A DNA stretch of 64,000 nucleotides from Francisella salimarina (GCF_007923265.1 NZ_VOJA01000005.1:62001-126000); one strand, 5' to 3'; shown: positions 26,067-36,344, counted from the first letter of the stretch. Program-made: numbers and translations. The notes: generated from the sequence alone by a model not told the origin.

Positions 26067-26948
26067 ATGTCATTTAATTTTAGTTATGAGAAACCTAAGG
26101 TTATTGCAGAAATAGGTTGTAATCACATGGGCAGTTTTGAAATTGCTAAAGAACTTATATATTTAGCAAAACAAAGTGGTGCTGGCTACGTGAAGTTTCA
26201 AAAAAGAAATAATAAAGATTTACTAACAGAAGAACAATACAATATGCCACATCCAGTTCCATATAATTCTTATGGTAGTACTTATGGAGAGCATAGAGAG
26301 TATCTTGAGTTTACTCAAGAACAACATCGCAAATTGAAAGAGTACTGTGACTCATTAGGTATTATTTATTCAACATCTGTTTGGGATGTAACTAGTGCGA
26401 AGGAAATGATTTCTATTAGACCAGAATTTTTAAAGGTACCATCTGCATGCAATAATAATTTTGAGTTGTTAAAAATATTAAGAGATGAGTATGGTGGACA
26501 AGTTCAATTATCTATAGGTATGACAACAAAAAAAGAAATTGAGGATATTATTAGTTTCTTCGAAAAAACTGATCAGGCAAGATCAAGGCTTTTAGTATAT
26601 GCTTGCACATCTGGATATCCTGTGCCATTTAATGATGTGGCTTTGCTAGAAATTAAATGGTTATATGATAATTATGGAGATAGAGTTTCAGAAATAGGTT
26701 TTTCTGGCCATCACAATGGTATTGCCATTGACATAGCAGCATATACGCTAGGTGCAAAATGGATTGAAAGACACTTTACAAAAAATAGAACATGGAAAGG
26801 AACAGATCATGCAGCATCATTAGAGCCATGTGGGTTATCGAAGCTATGTAGGGATTTAGATGCTACATATGAAGCACTTCAGTATAAGGTAGATGAAATA
26901 CTTACAATAGAAAAATTACAGAGAGAAAAGTTAAAATATAGAAAGTAA
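26067..26948 (+). CDS. NeuB-type nonulosonic acid synthase, lacking the SAF domain
   Basis: This 293-residue TIM-barrel enzyme of the NeuB family condenses phosphoenolpyruvate with an N-acyl mannosamine-type sugar to give a sialic-acid-like nonulosonic acid. It starts VIAEIGCNHMGSFEIAKELI and includes GYVKFQKRN, SVWDVTSAKEM, KVPSACNNNFELL and GFSGHHNGIAIDIAAYTLGA, typical barrel motifs. Usual length is about 340-360, the last 60 residues being an antifreeze-like SAF domain that completes the active site. That domain is missing here, and the protein ends in a charged helix. The next gene is a matching CMP-activating enzyme. Confidence 0.87.
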   Translation: MSFNFSYEKPKVIAEIGCNHMGSFEIAKELIYLAKQSGAGYVKFQKRNNKDLLTEEQYNMPHPVPYNSYGSTYGEHREYLEFTQEQHRKLKEYCDSLGIIYSTSVWDVTSAKEMISIRPEFLKVPSACNNNFELLKILRDEYGGQVQLSIGMTTKKEIEDIISFFEKTDQARSRLLVYACTSGYPVPFNDVALLEIKWLYDNYGDRVSEIGFSGHHNGIAIDIAAYTLGAKWIERHFTKNRTWKGTDHAASLEPCGLSKLCRDLDATYEALQYKVDEILTIEKLQREKLKYRK

Positions 26949-26954
26949 ATATCA

Positions 26955-28103
26955 ATGAATATAGCATTTATTCCTTTAAGGTGTGGAAGTAAATCAATAC
27001 CGTTTAAAAATATTAAAAATTTTTGTGGTAGACCGTTAGTCTATTGGAGCCTTGAAGCGCTTCAAAACTCTACAAGTATAGAAAAAGTTTTTGTAGCTAC
27101 AGATTGTGAAGAAATCAAGCTTGTAGTTGATAACTTTGGTTTTGATAAGGTTAGTATTTATGATCGAGATTATGAAAATGCAAATGACACATCAAGTTCA
27201 GAATCAGTAATGTTAGAGTTTATAAAAAAGCATACTTTTGAGGATGATGATTTATTTTTTTTAGTACAAGCTACTTCACCATTTACTCAATCAAAAGACT
27301 TTGATATGGCATTAGAAACATTGAAAAAACAAAATGCTAATTCACTTCTTACTTGTGTACGGACAAAAAGATTTTTTTGGGATAATGATGCTGTACCATT
27401 AAATTATAATTATAAGGAGCGTCCAAGGCGACAAGATTTCGCAGGTTTATTTATGGAAAATGGAGCTTTTTATATTAATACTATAGGTAATATAAAAAAG
27501 GAGAAGAACCGTCTCAGTGGTAAAGTGGCTATACATGAAATGAAAGAGTTTACGGCAGTTGAGATAGATGAAGAGGATGACTGGGAAATAGCGGAAAGCC
27601 TTATGTATAAATATGTTCTTTCTAAACGAACAAAAACGGCTATAAAACTATTTCTAGCAGATGTTGACGGTACTCTCACAGATGCTGGGATGTATTACGG
27701 AACTAATGGTGAAGAGTTTAAAAAGTTTAATACACATGATGGTAAAGGATTTGAACTATTAAGGGATGCTGGAATAAAGACGGGTATTATTACTAGTGAG
27801 AATACCAAAATAGTTGAAAATAGAGCTAAAAAATTAAAAGTTGATTATTTGTATCAGGGTTTAGAACATCATGGTAAACTGAATATTGTGAAAGAAATAT
27901 GTAAAAAAGAAAATATATCATTAAGTGAAGTTGCTTATGTAGGAGATGATATTAACTGTAGAGAGTTATTGGCAAGTGTTGGTATGGCAGCGTGTCCAAG
28001 TTCAGCACTTAAAGAAATAAAAAATATTCCAAATATTCTTAAATTGTCAAAAAAAGGTGGAGATGGAGCTGTTAGAGAATTTATAGAAAAAATTTTAAAT
28101 TAG
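26955..28103 (+). CDS. CMP-nonulosonic acid synthetase fused to a KdsC-like phosphatase
   Basis: This 382-residue two-domain protein begins with a NeuA-type cytidylyltransferase: IPLRCGSKSIPFKNIKNFCG (P-loop-like motif), then VFVATDCEEI and FLVQATSPF. The second half, from about residue 233, is a HAD phosphatase of the YrbI/KdsC group: FLADVDGTLTDAGMYYG (motif I), GIITSENTKI (motif II), KLNIVKEICKKENIS and VAYVGDDINCRELL (motif III). Such fusions allow removal of a 9-phosphate before or after CMP activation, as in eukaryotic CMAS-like proteins. It implies that the upstream synthase makes a 9-phosphorylated nonulosonic acid. Confidence 0.88.
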   Translation: MNIAFIPLRCGSKSIPFKNIKNFCGRPLVYWSLEALQNSTSIEKVFVATDCEEIKLVVDNFGFDKVSIYDRDYENANDTSSSESVMLEFIKKHTFEDDDLFFLVQATSPFTQSKDFDMALETLKKQNANSLLTCVRTKRFFWDNDAVPLNYNYKERPRRQDFAGLFMENGAFYINTIGNIKKEKNRLSGKVAIHEMKEFTAVEIDEEDDWEIAESLMYKYVLSKRTKTAIKLFLADVDGTLTDAGMYYGTNGEEFKKFNTHDGKGFELLRDAGIKTGIITSENTKIVENRAKKLKVDYLYQGLEHHGKLNIVKEICKKENISLSEVAYVGDDINCRELLASVGMAACPSSALKEIKNIPNILKLSKKGGDGAVREFIEKILN

Positions 28104-28146
28104 ATTGATTGATAAGAAGATATTTCAACATAGATTTTGAGAAAAA

Positions 28147-29022
28147 ATGAAAGTTTATAACGTGAAAAAGTTTATAAAAAATTTGATCCCACCATTATTC
28201 TGGGACATAGTGCAGTTTGCTAAAGACTATAAATATTTTTCAAGATATAGAAAATTAGTTGTAAAAAATTCTGAATTAAAAGATATTCACAAAGGTAAGA
28301 GATGTTTTATATTGGGAAGTGGCACATCTATTAAAAAAGAAAATTTGAAAAAATTAAAAAATGAAATAGTTTTTGCTCTAAATAATTTTTATGTACATGA
28401 AGATTTTTCTGAAATTATGAGTGGAAATATAGAGAAGTATTATATGACAGCCCCAATTCATTCTCCACAGACGGAAAAAGAATGGAAGGAATGGTTTGAG
28501 GATATGGAAAAATATATGCCAAATAATATAAATATGCTGTTTGGAATTAATCGTGATGATATAAATATAAAGTATATATTTGATAAGTATAAGATATTTA
28601 AACATCATAAAATAAATTGGTATTACGCAGGTAAAAAGTTTTTTTATGAGAGTTTTGATAAGTCCGCAATGGATATTACAGGAGTAATATATGAAGGAGA
28701 AGCGGTTAGTATTTATTCTTTAATTGTAGCTCTCTATATGGGATTTGATGAAATATACTTAGTAGGTATGGATCATGATTATTTTTTATATAATGATGAG
28801 AGTGAGATGAGAATGTATAGTAGTGCTAAACATCAAAAGAATGAATTTGCCAGAACTTTTGGTAATATGTTTTATATAAATGAGTTTTTGAGACAGTATA
28901 AAATATTTAGTAAATATAAAATTTTTGATGATAATTACTCTTGTAAGATCTTCAATACATCTAGTTCTAGTTTGTTAAAGGTGTTTCCTAAGGTGAAGTT
29001 TGAGGATTTGTTTGATCAATGA
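28147..29022 (+). CDS. Putative sialyltransferase-like (GT42/DUF115 fold) protein
   Basis: This 291-residue protein has the start motif [19 protein letters not shown], close to the GNGPSLK loop of CstI/CstII sialyltransferases and of DUF115 proteins. A central [13 protein letters not shown] follows, and then [20 protein letters not shown] and [14 protein letters not shown], which parallels the GYKEIYLSGIDF segment of CstII. The gene stands directly behind the NeuB and NeuA-like genes, so transfer of the CMP-activated nonulosonic acid is a natural guess. Identity with GT42 is not established; DUF115 or MptE-like alternatives remain open. The last stop overlaps the acetyltransferase start by 4 bases. 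Confidence 0.65.
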   Translation: MKVYNVKKFIKNLIPPLFWDIVQFAKDYKYFSRYRKLVVKNSELKDIHKGKRCFILGSGTSIKKENLKKLKNEIVFALNNFYVHEDFSEIMSGNIEKYYMTAPIHSPQTEKEWKEWFEDMEKYMPNNINMLFGINRDDINIKYIFDKYKIFKHHKINWYYAGKKFFYESFDKSAMDITGVIYEGEAVSIYSLIVALYMGFDEIYLVGMDHDYFLYNDESEMRMYSSAKHQKNEFARTFGNMFYINEFLRQYKIFSKYKIFDDNYSCKIFNTSSSSLLKVFPKVKFEDLFDQ

Positions 29023-29678
29023 AAAGAATATTAAGAAATCCATTATCTATTTGGTTTAACAGGTTATTGAGAGCTAAGAGGTTAGAATTTAAATATAGGA
29101 AAAGTCATCTCAAAATAGGTTATATGACAGAAGTTAATAATTGTTCATTTGGAATGTATACTACCTTATACGATGAAATTTTTTTAAAGAATGTAAGTAT
29201 AGGAGATTTTACCTATGTGGCTTCTAAAACACATATTCATCAAACTAAGATTGGTAAGTTTTGTAGTATTGGTCCTGGCTGTAGAATAGGTCTTGGAAAA
29301 CATCCGACATCGAGATTTGTATCGACACATCCTGCTTTCTTTTCTATGTCAAAACAATCTCAAGTTACATTTGTAGATAAAAATTATTTTACGGAGTTTG
29401 AAAATATCAATATTGGTAATGATGTTTGGATAGGTGCAAATGTTTTAGTTGTTGATGGTGTTAATATTGGGAGTGGTGCCATAATTGCAGCAGGCTCTGT
29501 TGTTACGAAAGATGTGCCTCCATATGCTGTTGTAGGTGGAGTACCTGCTAAAGTTATAAAATTTAGATTTGAGAAAGATGAAGTTGAAAAACTTTTAAAA
29601 GTTAAGTGGTGGGATATGGATATCGAATATTTTAAAAAATATTATAAAAAATTTCTTGATGTAAAAAAAATAATATAG
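29019..29678 (+). CDS. Hexapeptide-repeat O-acetyltransferase
   Basis: This 219-residue protein has a left-handed beta-helix made of hexapeptide repeats, seen in [50 protein letters not shown] and [20 protein letters not shown]. These are CatB/WcaF-type acetyltransferases with a catalytic His in SKTHIH or GKHP. It probably decorates a sugar of the glycan. It overlaps the preceding GT by 4 bases. Confidence 0.85.
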   Translation: MKRILRNPLSIWFNRLLRAKRLEFKYRKSHLKIGYMTEVNNCSFGMYTTLYDEIFLKNVSIGDFTYVASKTHIHQTKIGKFCSIGPGCRIGLGKHPTSRFVSTHPAFFSMSKQSQVTFVDKNYFTEFENINIGNDVWIGANVLVVDGVNIGSGAIIAAGSVVTKDVPPYAVVGGVPAKVIKFRFEKDEVEKLLKVKWWDMDIEYFKKYYKKFLDVKKII

Positions 29679-29707
29679 CATGTCAATATAATATATAGAG
29701 TTCAGTA

Positions 29708-30502
29708 ATGGTAGATAATAATGGATATCTAAAGTTTAGTGTGATAACAGTTTGTTATAACTCAGAAAAAACTATACAGAGAACTCTACAAAGTATCAAA
29801 GATCAAACTTATAAAAATATTGAATATATTATTATTGATGGAGGTTCTACTGATAGAACCTTAGAGATTATTAATCAGTATAGTGATATTGTAGACATTT
29901 TAGTCTCTGAACCTGATAATGGTATCTATGATGCTATGAACAAAGGTGCAATGTTAGCAACAGGTGATTATGTAGGATTTTTAAATTCTGATGATTACTA
30001 TACAAAAGCTATTTTTGAAGAATATAGTATGCATTTAAAAAATAGTAACTATGATTATATTTATTCAAATACATATTTTTTTAAAAATAGTGAAAAAAAA
30101 TATATTAAAGCTGAAAGCAAAATTACGAAAAAAGCATATCAATATATGCCAATGTCTCATATGAGTTTATTTGTTAAAAGCCATTTTGTGAAAAATATTA
30201 AGTTTGACACTAGTCTTAACATTGCTGCAGACTTAGATTTTTTTAATAGGCTTATATTACAAACAGACAAAAGTATTTTTATAGATAATGGTTTTAGTTA
30301 TTTTTACATGGGGGGAATAAGTAGCACAGCTATCATAGAAAGGTTTAGAGAAAGTAAAGAAGTGGCTATAAGATATAAAAAAAATATATTATTTACGAAT
30401 GCTTTCTACTTTTACAAAACTTATAGAGTTTTTATCTATAATGCTTTTGGAAATACTAAGATATATAAAGCTTTAAAAATTCTGTTAAAAAAAGGACGTT
30501 AG
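29708..30502 (+). CDS. Glycosyltransferase family 2
   Basis: This 264-residue inverting GT-A enzyme has the N-terminal nucleotide-binding strand SVITVCYNSEKTIQRTLQSI, then YIIIDGGSTDRTLEII, and DYVGFLNSDDYYTKAIFEEY, where NSDD is the metal-binding DxD region near residue 95. The C-terminal third is helical and may attach to the membrane. The gene following starts at the next base after its stop, so the two GTs are made together. Confidence 0.88.
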   Translation: MVDNNGYLKFSVITVCYNSEKTIQRTLQSIKDQTYKNIEYIIIDGGSTDRTLEIINQYSDIVDILVSEPDNGIYDAMNKGAMLATGDYVGFLNSDDYYTKAIFEEYSMHLKNSNYDYIYSNTYFFKNSEKKYIKAESKITKKAYQYMPMSHMSLFVKSHFVKNIKFDTSLNIAADLDFFNRLILQTDKSIFIDNGFSYFYMGGISSTAIIERFRESKEVAIRYKKNILFTNAFYFYKTYRVFIYNAFGNTKIYKALKILLKKGR

Positions 30503-31468
30503 ATGTTTTCCTTAGTTTCTATAATAATTCCAATTTATAATACGCAAAATTATTTATCTAGATGTTTAGATTCAGTTATTAATCAATCATATAAAAATTT
30601 AGAAATTATCCTAGTAAATGATGGTTCTACAGATAACTCTCTAGAAATATGCGAAAGTTATGCAAAAAAAGATAGTCGTATGAGTATGATGAATAAAGAA
30701 AATGGAGGCTCTTCAAGTGCTAGAAATCTAGGTTTAGATATTTGTAGGGGTGATTATATATCTTTTATAGATAGTGATGATTGGGTTGAAGAAGACTTTA
30801 TAGAGTCTTTGTTAGAGGGAATAAAAAAAGAAAACGTTGGTATATCTATAATAGGGCACAAAAAAATAGATAAAGAAGATTTTTCTGATACTAATGATAT
30901 AGATAATATTCCGAAAACTGTATTAACTTCTTCCGAAGCAATTAACCTCTATATGAATAACAAATTAGGAACAACAAGCGTTTGTAATAAACTTTTTGCT
31001 AGTAATTTATTTGATAAAATAAGATTTCCAGAAGGAGTATATTATGAAGATGAATATATTCTACTAAGTTTATTTTTCAAATCCCAAAAAATTTATGTAA
31101 ATAATCAGGTTAAATATTATTATTTGCAAAGAAAGGGAAGTAGAATAAACAGTAATTATAATTGGGAAAAGTATTATAGCTTAGTTTTTCTTTTAAACAA
31201 TCAAAAGAAACTTATAGAAAAGAAAATGAGCGCTATTAAAAATCTTTTTTATATGAAAGCATGCTTTTCTATTGCTGAGAGAATAAAATATACTCCAAAG
31301 AATACTGATTTATATAAGTTGAACTTATCTTTATTTAACTTTTATTATGGATTGTATACAGAAAAAAAACCACTAAAGATGTTGATATTGAAGCTAAAGG
31401 TTAATTATCCTATAGTTTATAAATTTGCTATATCTAAATATAGAATTCTAAATAAAAAACATAAGTGA
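30503..31468 (+). CDS. Glycosyltransferase family 2
   Basis: This 321-residue GT2 enzyme has SIIIPIYNTQNYLSRCLDSV, LVNDGSTDNSLEICESYA and GDYISFIDSDDWVEEDFIESL (DSDD metal site, around residue 93), a clearer GT-A core than the neighbour. The length and the C-terminal helical tail fit capsular glycosyltransferases such as EpsJ-type. It starts at the base after the upstream stop. The sugar is not predictable. Confidence 0.88.
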   Translation: MFSLVSIIIPIYNTQNYLSRCLDSVINQSYKNLEIILVNDGSTDNSLEICESYAKKDSRMSMMNKENGGSSSARNLGLDICRGDYISFIDSDDWVEEDFIESLLEGIKKENVGISIIGHKKIDKEDFSDTNDIDNIPKTVLTSSEAINLYMNNKLGTTSVCNKLFASNLFDKIRFPEGVYYEDEYILLSLFFKSQKIYVNNQVKYYYLQRKGSRINSNYNWEKYYSLVFLLNNQKKLIEKKMSAIKNLFYMKACFSIAERIKYTPKNTDLYKLNLSLFNFYYGLYTEKKPLKMLILKLKVNYPIVYKFAISKYRILNKKHK

Positions 31469-31475
31469 ATATAGG

Positions 31476-32396
31476 ATGTTAAAAGTATTAAAACATAAAA
31501 TTCAAAAGTCTTTAAAAATTTTATTTGCATTTCCTTTGTATTCATATAAGTCATATCAACAATTATTGAAACAGAATATTGCTATTGAAAATATGACTAA
31601 AGCATATTTAGATAATGATATGGGTGTTACAGCAAACAAAAGAGATAAAAAGTTAATAGTAAGTTTAACTAGCTATAGTTATAGGATTGATACAGTATTT
31701 CTGACTATACAATCTATCTTTTCACAAAGTATAAAACCTGATAAAGTTTTATTGTACTTAGCTGAAGATGAGTTTACTGAGCAAAATATACCAGAAAATC
31801 TAAGACGATTTATTTCTAGAGGATTAGAAATTATTTTTTGTAAAGATATAAAAAGTTATAAAAAACTAATATATGCTTTAAAAGACTACCCTAATGATCT
31901 GATAGTTACTGCAGATGATGATATTATTTATCCGAAATTTTGGCTTGAGCAGTTATATAAAGCATATTTAAATGAACCAAATTATGTCCATTGTCATAGA
32001 ATGCATTATATGAGAATAAATATTAAAGGGAAGTTAAAGCCATATAATAAATGGCAAATGGAAAGCAATAAGTTACAAGCTTCTTTTTTAATCTTTCCGA
32101 CAGGTTGTGCAGGGATTATATATTCATTAGACCTTTTAAGTGAGTTTGTAACTAATGAAAAACTTTTTATGGAACTTGCACCTACAGCAGATGATATATG
32201 GTTTAAAGCTATGTCTTTGTTGAATAATGTCAAATGTAAAAAAATAGATTCTAAGATAGTTTGGAATTTACATGAAATAGATAATACTCAAAAAAAAGCT
32301 CTTTATCATATAAATCATCATCAAAACCTAAATGATATACAAATTAATAAAGTATTTGACTATTTTAATTTATGGGGTAAATTGACTGAAAAATGA
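31476..32396 (+). CDS. GT-A-like glycosyltransferase of an uncommon family
   Basis: This 306-residue protein has a basic N-terminal membrane-associated region, then [20 protein letters not shown] around residue 60, a donor-binding-like [11 protein letters not shown], and [19 protein letters not shown] near residue 145, where TADDD is a DxD-type metal site. [12 protein letters not shown] near residue 240 may supply the catalytic base. The pattern IVSLTSY-x-RI is shared with a group of uncharacterised polysaccharide glycosyltransferases. Four-base overlap with ugd places it in the same operon. Confidence 0.7.
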   Translation: MLKVLKHKIQKSLKILFAFPLYSYKSYQQLLKQNIAIENMTKAYLDNDMGVTANKRDKKLIVSLTSYSYRIDTVFLTIQSIFSQSIKPDKVLLYLAEDEFTEQNIPENLRRFISRGLEIIFCKDIKSYKKLIYALKDYPNDLIVTADDDIIYPKFWLEQLYKAYLNEPNYVHCHRMHYMRINIKGKLKPYNKWQMESNKLQASFLIFPTGCAGIIYSLDLLSEFVTNEKLFMELAPTADDIWFKAMSLLNNVKCKKIDSKIVWNLHEIDNTQKKALYHINHHQNLNDIQINKVFDYFNLWGKLTEK

Positions 32397-33556
32397 AGAT
32401 AACAGTAGTAGGCTTAGGCTATGTAGGCCTTAGTAATGGTATTTTGTTAGCTCAAAATAATAAGGTTTGTTTTTTAGATATTGATGAAGATCGTGTTAAT
32501 CTGCTTAATAATGCAATATCTCCAATTAAAGATAAGTTTATTGAGCAATATCTAGTTGAAAAAGAATTAAATTATATAGCTACAACTAATAAATATGAAG
32601 CATATACTGGTGCCGATTACATTGTGATATCTGTGCCAACTGATTATGATGAGACTACAAATACTTTTGATACATCTGTACTAAAAGGAACTATTAAAGA
32701 TTGTCTAGAAATATCACCAAGTTCTACTATTGTTATTAAGTCAACAGTTCCTATAGGGTTCACAAACTCTCTAAAACAAGAGCTAGGAATAGATAACATT
32801 ATATTCTCACCAGAGTTTCTTAGAGAAGGAAAGGCTTTATATGATAATCTTTATCCTAGTAGAATTATAGTAGGTGAGAGATCAGAAGTTGCTAAAAATT
32901 TTGTAAATTTGTTAAAAGGTGGCACATCAAAAAAAGATATTCCTCTTTTATACATGGATTCTACAGAAGCAGAAGCTGTTAAACTCTTTGCTAATACTTA
33001 CTTGGCAATGCGTGTGGCATATTTTAATGAGCTTGATACTTATGCTGAGACACATGATTTAAATACACGAGATATTATTAAAGGAGTATGTTTAGATCCT
33101 AGAATAGGTGATTATTATAATAATCCTAGTTTTGGTTACGGAGGTTACTGTTTACCTAAAGATACGAAGCAATTAAAAGCAAATTACTTAAACATCCCTA
33201 ATAATTTAATTAGTGCGATCGTACAGTCCAATGAAACACGTAAAGATTTTATTACACAACAAATACTATGCAAAAAACCAAATATTGTTGGTATATATAG
33301 ACTAGTAATGAAAGAAGGTAGTGATAATTTTAGAAAATCTGCAGTATTTGATATCATTGACAAGTTAGTTAAGCTTAATATTAAAGTGTTAGTATATGAA
33401 CCATTATTAAAAACTATGGATAGTAGTTTTACCAAAATTGATTGCTTAAAGACTTTTAAAAAGATTTGTGATTTAATTATTAGTAATAGGAATGATGAAA
33501 AGCTTTTTGATGTAAATGATAAAGTTTATACGAGAGATATTTTCCATGAATGTTGA
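32393..33556 (+). CDS. ugd: UDP-glucose 6-dehydrogenase
   Basis: This 387-residue UDP-sugar dehydrogenase has the NAD motif [19 protein letters not shown] (E. coli Ugd has a near-identical start), [18 protein letters not shown]-like text around residue 145 and the catalytic Cys in [15 protein letters not shown] near residue 250. It oxidises UDP-glucose to UDP-glucuronate, so the glycan probably carries a uronic acid. The length equals the short E. coli type. It overlaps the GT upstream by 4 bases. Confidence 0.93.
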   Translation: MKITVVGLGYVGLSNGILLAQNNKVCFLDIDEDRVNLLNNAISPIKDKFIEQYLVEKELNYIATTNKYEAYTGADYIVISVPTDYDETTNTFDTSVLKGTIKDCLEISPSSTIVIKSTVPIGFTNSLKQELGIDNIIFSPEFLREGKALYDNLYPSRIIVGERSEVAKNFVNLLKGGTSKKDIPLLYMDSTEAEAVKLFANTYLAMRVAYFNELDTYAETHDLNTRDIIKGVCLDPRIGDYYNNPSFGYGGYCLPKDTKQLKANYLNIPNNLISAIVQSNETRKDFITQQILCKKPNIVGIYRLVMKEGSDNFRKSAVFDIIDKLVKLNIKVLVYEPLLKTMDSSFTKIDCLKTFKKICDLIISNRNDEKLFDVNDKVYTRDIFHEC

Positions 33557-33566
33557 AATAATGTAA

Positions 33567-34631
33567 ATGAAAAAGGTGTTGATTCTATCAAATGCAAGTG
33601 GATATGGAGGTGCTGAAAAAAGCATAGAGTTAGTTATACAAGAATTAGTGAAATTATACCGTGTAGATGTGTTGGTTGAAAATGATGAACATGAAAATAG
33701 CATTTCTAAAAAAGCGAATATAATTTCTTTACCGAAAGGAAATAAAATATTAAGTATAGTGAAATCTTTGAATATAATTCTAAATCTTTGTAAAACAAAT
33801 ACATATTGTAATATTTTGATAAATACTAACAAAGGTGCATTTTTTATTTCAATACTTTCTTTTTTAGGATTATTTAAAAAAACGAATATATTGATTTATA
33901 TTAGAGATTTTCAGTGGAAATACCAACATTTTATTTCTTTTTTTTTAAAAAGAAAAAATGTTAAATATATTATAACAACGAAAGCATTTTTCGATTATAA
34001 GAGTTTTTTCTCTAAAAAAATAATAGATTCTTATGAAATAATACCTAATTGGACAAGTGAGCCTATTTTAGGGGAAAAAGAAATAGTTGATAGAAAAATT
34101 ATTTTATTACCAGCTATGATAAATCGTTGGAAAGGGATTGATTATTTAATTGAATCATCCAAAAAAATAGAAAATATTGTTATATTTGAAATATGGATTA
34201 TTGGAAAGATTATCGACAATGAATATTTTAAAGAATTAAAAGATTTAATTGATAGATTAGAGCTTAGTGATAAGGTTAAGTTTTTTTCATATAAAAAAGA
34301 TTTGTCATATTACTACAATAATGCAGATGTTGTAGTTAATTCCTCTATAAGTAAATATGGTGGGCCTGAAACATTTGGTAGAACAATTATAGAAGCATGG
34401 AGTTATGGTAAACCAGTGATTTCATTCGATTGTGGAGGACCTAGATATTTGATTGAAGACGGTGTAAATGGTTATTTAGTGAAAGAGGCAAATGTTACTG
34501 CATTAGCATTAGCTTTAGAGAAGGTTTTCTCTGAAGGAAGTGATTTAGGTATGAATGCATATTATACTTACTGCGAAAAATATAGTAAAAAAGCTGTTAT
34601 TAAACAACTATTAAATATTTTTACTAATTAA
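33567..34631 (+). CDS. Glycosyltransferase family 4
   Basis: This 354-residue GT-B enzyme has SNASGYGGAEKSIELVIQEL as the glycine-rich N-terminal loop (GGAEK), the C-terminal LLPAMINRWKGIDYLIE and the conserved GGPETFGRTIIEAWSYGKPV (E-x7-E) near residue 270. Local A+T content is very high, with many runs of A or T. The start ATG at 33567 is 10 bases after the ugd stop. The acceptor and donor are unknown. Confidence 0.87.
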   Translation: MKKVLILSNASGYGGAEKSIELVIQELVKLYRVDVLVENDEHENSISKKANIISLPKGNKILSIVKSLNIILNLCKTNTYCNILINTNKGAFFISILSFLGLFKKTNILIYIRDFQWKYQHFISFFLKRKNVKYIITTKAFFDYKSFFSKKIIDSYEIIPNWTSEPILGEKEIVDRKIILLPAMINRWKGIDYLIESSKKIENIVIFEIWIIGKIIDNEYFKELKDLIDRLELSDKVKFFSYKKDLSYYYNNADVVVNSSISKYGGPETFGRTIIEAWSYGKPVISFDCGGPRYLIEDGVNGYLVKEANVTALALALEKVFSEGSDLGMNAYYTYCEKYSKKAVIKQLLNIFTN

Positions 34632-34649
34632 TGATGATAGATAAATTTT

Positions 34650-35663
34650 ATGCCAAAATTATTAATAGATACACGCTGGCAAGGTAAACATGGAATAGGT
34701 AGATATGCTTGTGAAATAATCAAATATTTACCCCAGAATTTTATTGCTACTTCCAAGCATATAAAACCATTTTCTCTAAAAGATTTGTTTTATTTAAGTT
34801 TTTTGCTTAGAAAAAAAGATGTTAAGGGCTATTATACTTTTGCTGCGAATGTTCCGTTATCAATATTTTTGAAAACAGATAAAGCACTACTTATAACAAT
34901 ACATGATCTTATACCAATTATATCTAAATATGAGAGCAGTTTTATAAAGAAACTCTATTTTGAAAAAATACTAAAGCCGATTATTAAGAGAGAAAATGTC
35001 AAAATTATGACAGTTTCAAACTTTTCAAAAAATCAAATATTAGAGTGGTCAGGTATTGATAGTAATAAAGTTACAGTTGCTTATAATGGAATATCATTGG
35101 CTTTTGATTACAATCCGACTATAGTTAAACAAAAATATTTTTTATATATTGGTAATAGACGTCCTCATAAGAATGTTGAGATAATATTTAAAGCATTTAA
35201 AAACTTTAAATATTATGATGAGTATAATTTAGTATTCTCAGGAGGGGTCGATCATAAACTACGATGCTATGCTCATAAATATAATATTTGCCTTTCAAAG
35301 ATACAAACAATAGGGTTAGACACTACCGATCAAGTTTTGGCAAAATATTATCAATTAGCAACAGCAACTATACTACCTTCTTTTGAAGAAGGGTTTGGGC
35401 TACCATTAGTAGAGTCTATGGCTTGTGGAACTCCTGTTTTAGCCTCTAAAATAGAAGTCTTACAGGAAATAGCATTAGATGCTGGCTTATATTTTGATCC
35501 TTATTGTGCAGATGAGTTGATTAAGCAGATGCAACAGATTGTAGATAATAAAAAAATGTATGCTGAGAAAGTAAGTAAATCACTAAATAGGGCAAAAGAT
35601 TTTAATTGGGATAAGACAGCGAGTATTGTCGAAGATGAACTTAAAAAGCTTAATTTATTATAG
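34650..35663 (+). CDS. Glycosyltransferase family 4
   Basis: This 337-residue GT4 has an N-terminal LLIDTRWQGKHGIGRYACEII (the GIGRY loop of the mannosyltransferase-like group), LITIHDLIPI, LYIGNRRPHKNVEIIFKA and PSFEEGFGLPLVESMACGTPV (E-x7-E, near 250). These match WbaZ-like mannosyltransferases. It is the last glycosyltransferase of the locus. The HAD gene follows 18 bases later behind a good AAGGAA site. Confidence 0.88.
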   Translation: MPKLLIDTRWQGKHGIGRYACEIIKYLPQNFIATSKHIKPFSLKDLFYLSFLLRKKDVKGYYTFAANVPLSIFLKTDKALLITIHDLIPIISKYESSFIKKLYFEKILKPIIKRENVKIMTVSNFSKNQILEWSGIDSNKVTVAYNGISLAFDYNPTIVKQKYFLYIGNRRPHKNVEIIFKAFKNFKYYDEYNLVFSGGVDHKLRCYAHKYNICLSKIQTIGLDTTDQVLAKYYQLATATILPSFEEGFGLPLVESMACGTPVLASKIEVLQEIALDAGLYFDPYCADELIKQMQQIVDNKKMYAEKVSKSLNRAKDFNWDKTASIVEDELKKLNLL

Positions 35664-35681
35664 AAAATTTTAAGGAATGAA

Positions 35682-36344
35682 ATGAAAACCTACATATTTG
35701 ACTTGGATAATACACTATATCCATATAATAACGGTTTGTTTGATTGCCAAATGGCAAGAATGAGTGATTATATCAAACTAAAACTAAATATTTCAGATAC
35801 CGACAAAGCTAATGCAATTCGTGATGAACTATATTATGAGTTTGGTTCAACTATGCTTGGCATGATGCGTTATCACAATATCGAACCTAAAGAATTTCTT
35901 GATTATATTGATGATATTGAGATTAGTCACTTCAAACCAAATGAAAAACTAAATAAACATATTAATGATTTAAGAAAAAGTAATCGTACTTATATTTTTA
36001 CTAATGCTTCTAACTTTCATACTTATAGAGTTTTAAAACAGTTAGGTTTAGATGATAGTTTTGATGGTATTTTGACTGTAGAAGATACGGGCTTAGTTTC
36101 CAAGCCAAAGACTAAATATTTTGAGATAGGTAGAGACAAGTTTGATATTGATTTTACCAATGCAATATTCTTTGAAGATTCATCACACAATTTAGTACCT
36201 GCTAAACATTTAGGTATGCAAACTGTATTAGTTCATGCAGATGATCATAAGTCAGAGGCTAATTTTTATGATAATCAAGAAATAGATTATTATGTCGCAG
36301 ATGTGGAGTCATTTTTTGATGGAGATTATTTAGCTAGTAGGTAA
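35682..36344 (+). CDS. HAD-family pyrimidine 5'-nucleotidase-like phosphatase
   Basis: This 220-residue HAD hydrolase of the SDT1/pyrimidine 5'-nucleotidase group has motif I IFDLDNTLYPYNNGLFD (residues 4-20), motif II IFTNASNFH near 105 and motif III/IV FFEDSSHNLVPAKHLGMQTV near 165. The DLDNTLYP start is characteristic of this group. It could recycle nucleotides released by the glycosyltransferases, or be unrelated to the glycan. After this gene the sequence becomes noncoding and repetitive for 600 bases. Confidence 0.85.
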   Translation: MKTYIFDLDNTLYPYNNGLFDCQMARMSDYIKLKLNISDTDKANAIRDELYYEFGSTMLGMMRYHNIEPKEFLDYIDDIEISHFKPNEKLNKHINDLRKSNRTYIFTNASNFHTYRVLKQLGLDDSFDGILTVEDTGLVSKPKTKYFEIGRDKFDIDFTNAIFFEDSSHNLVPAKHLGMQTVLVHADDHKSEANFYDNQEIDYYVADVESFFDGDYLASR

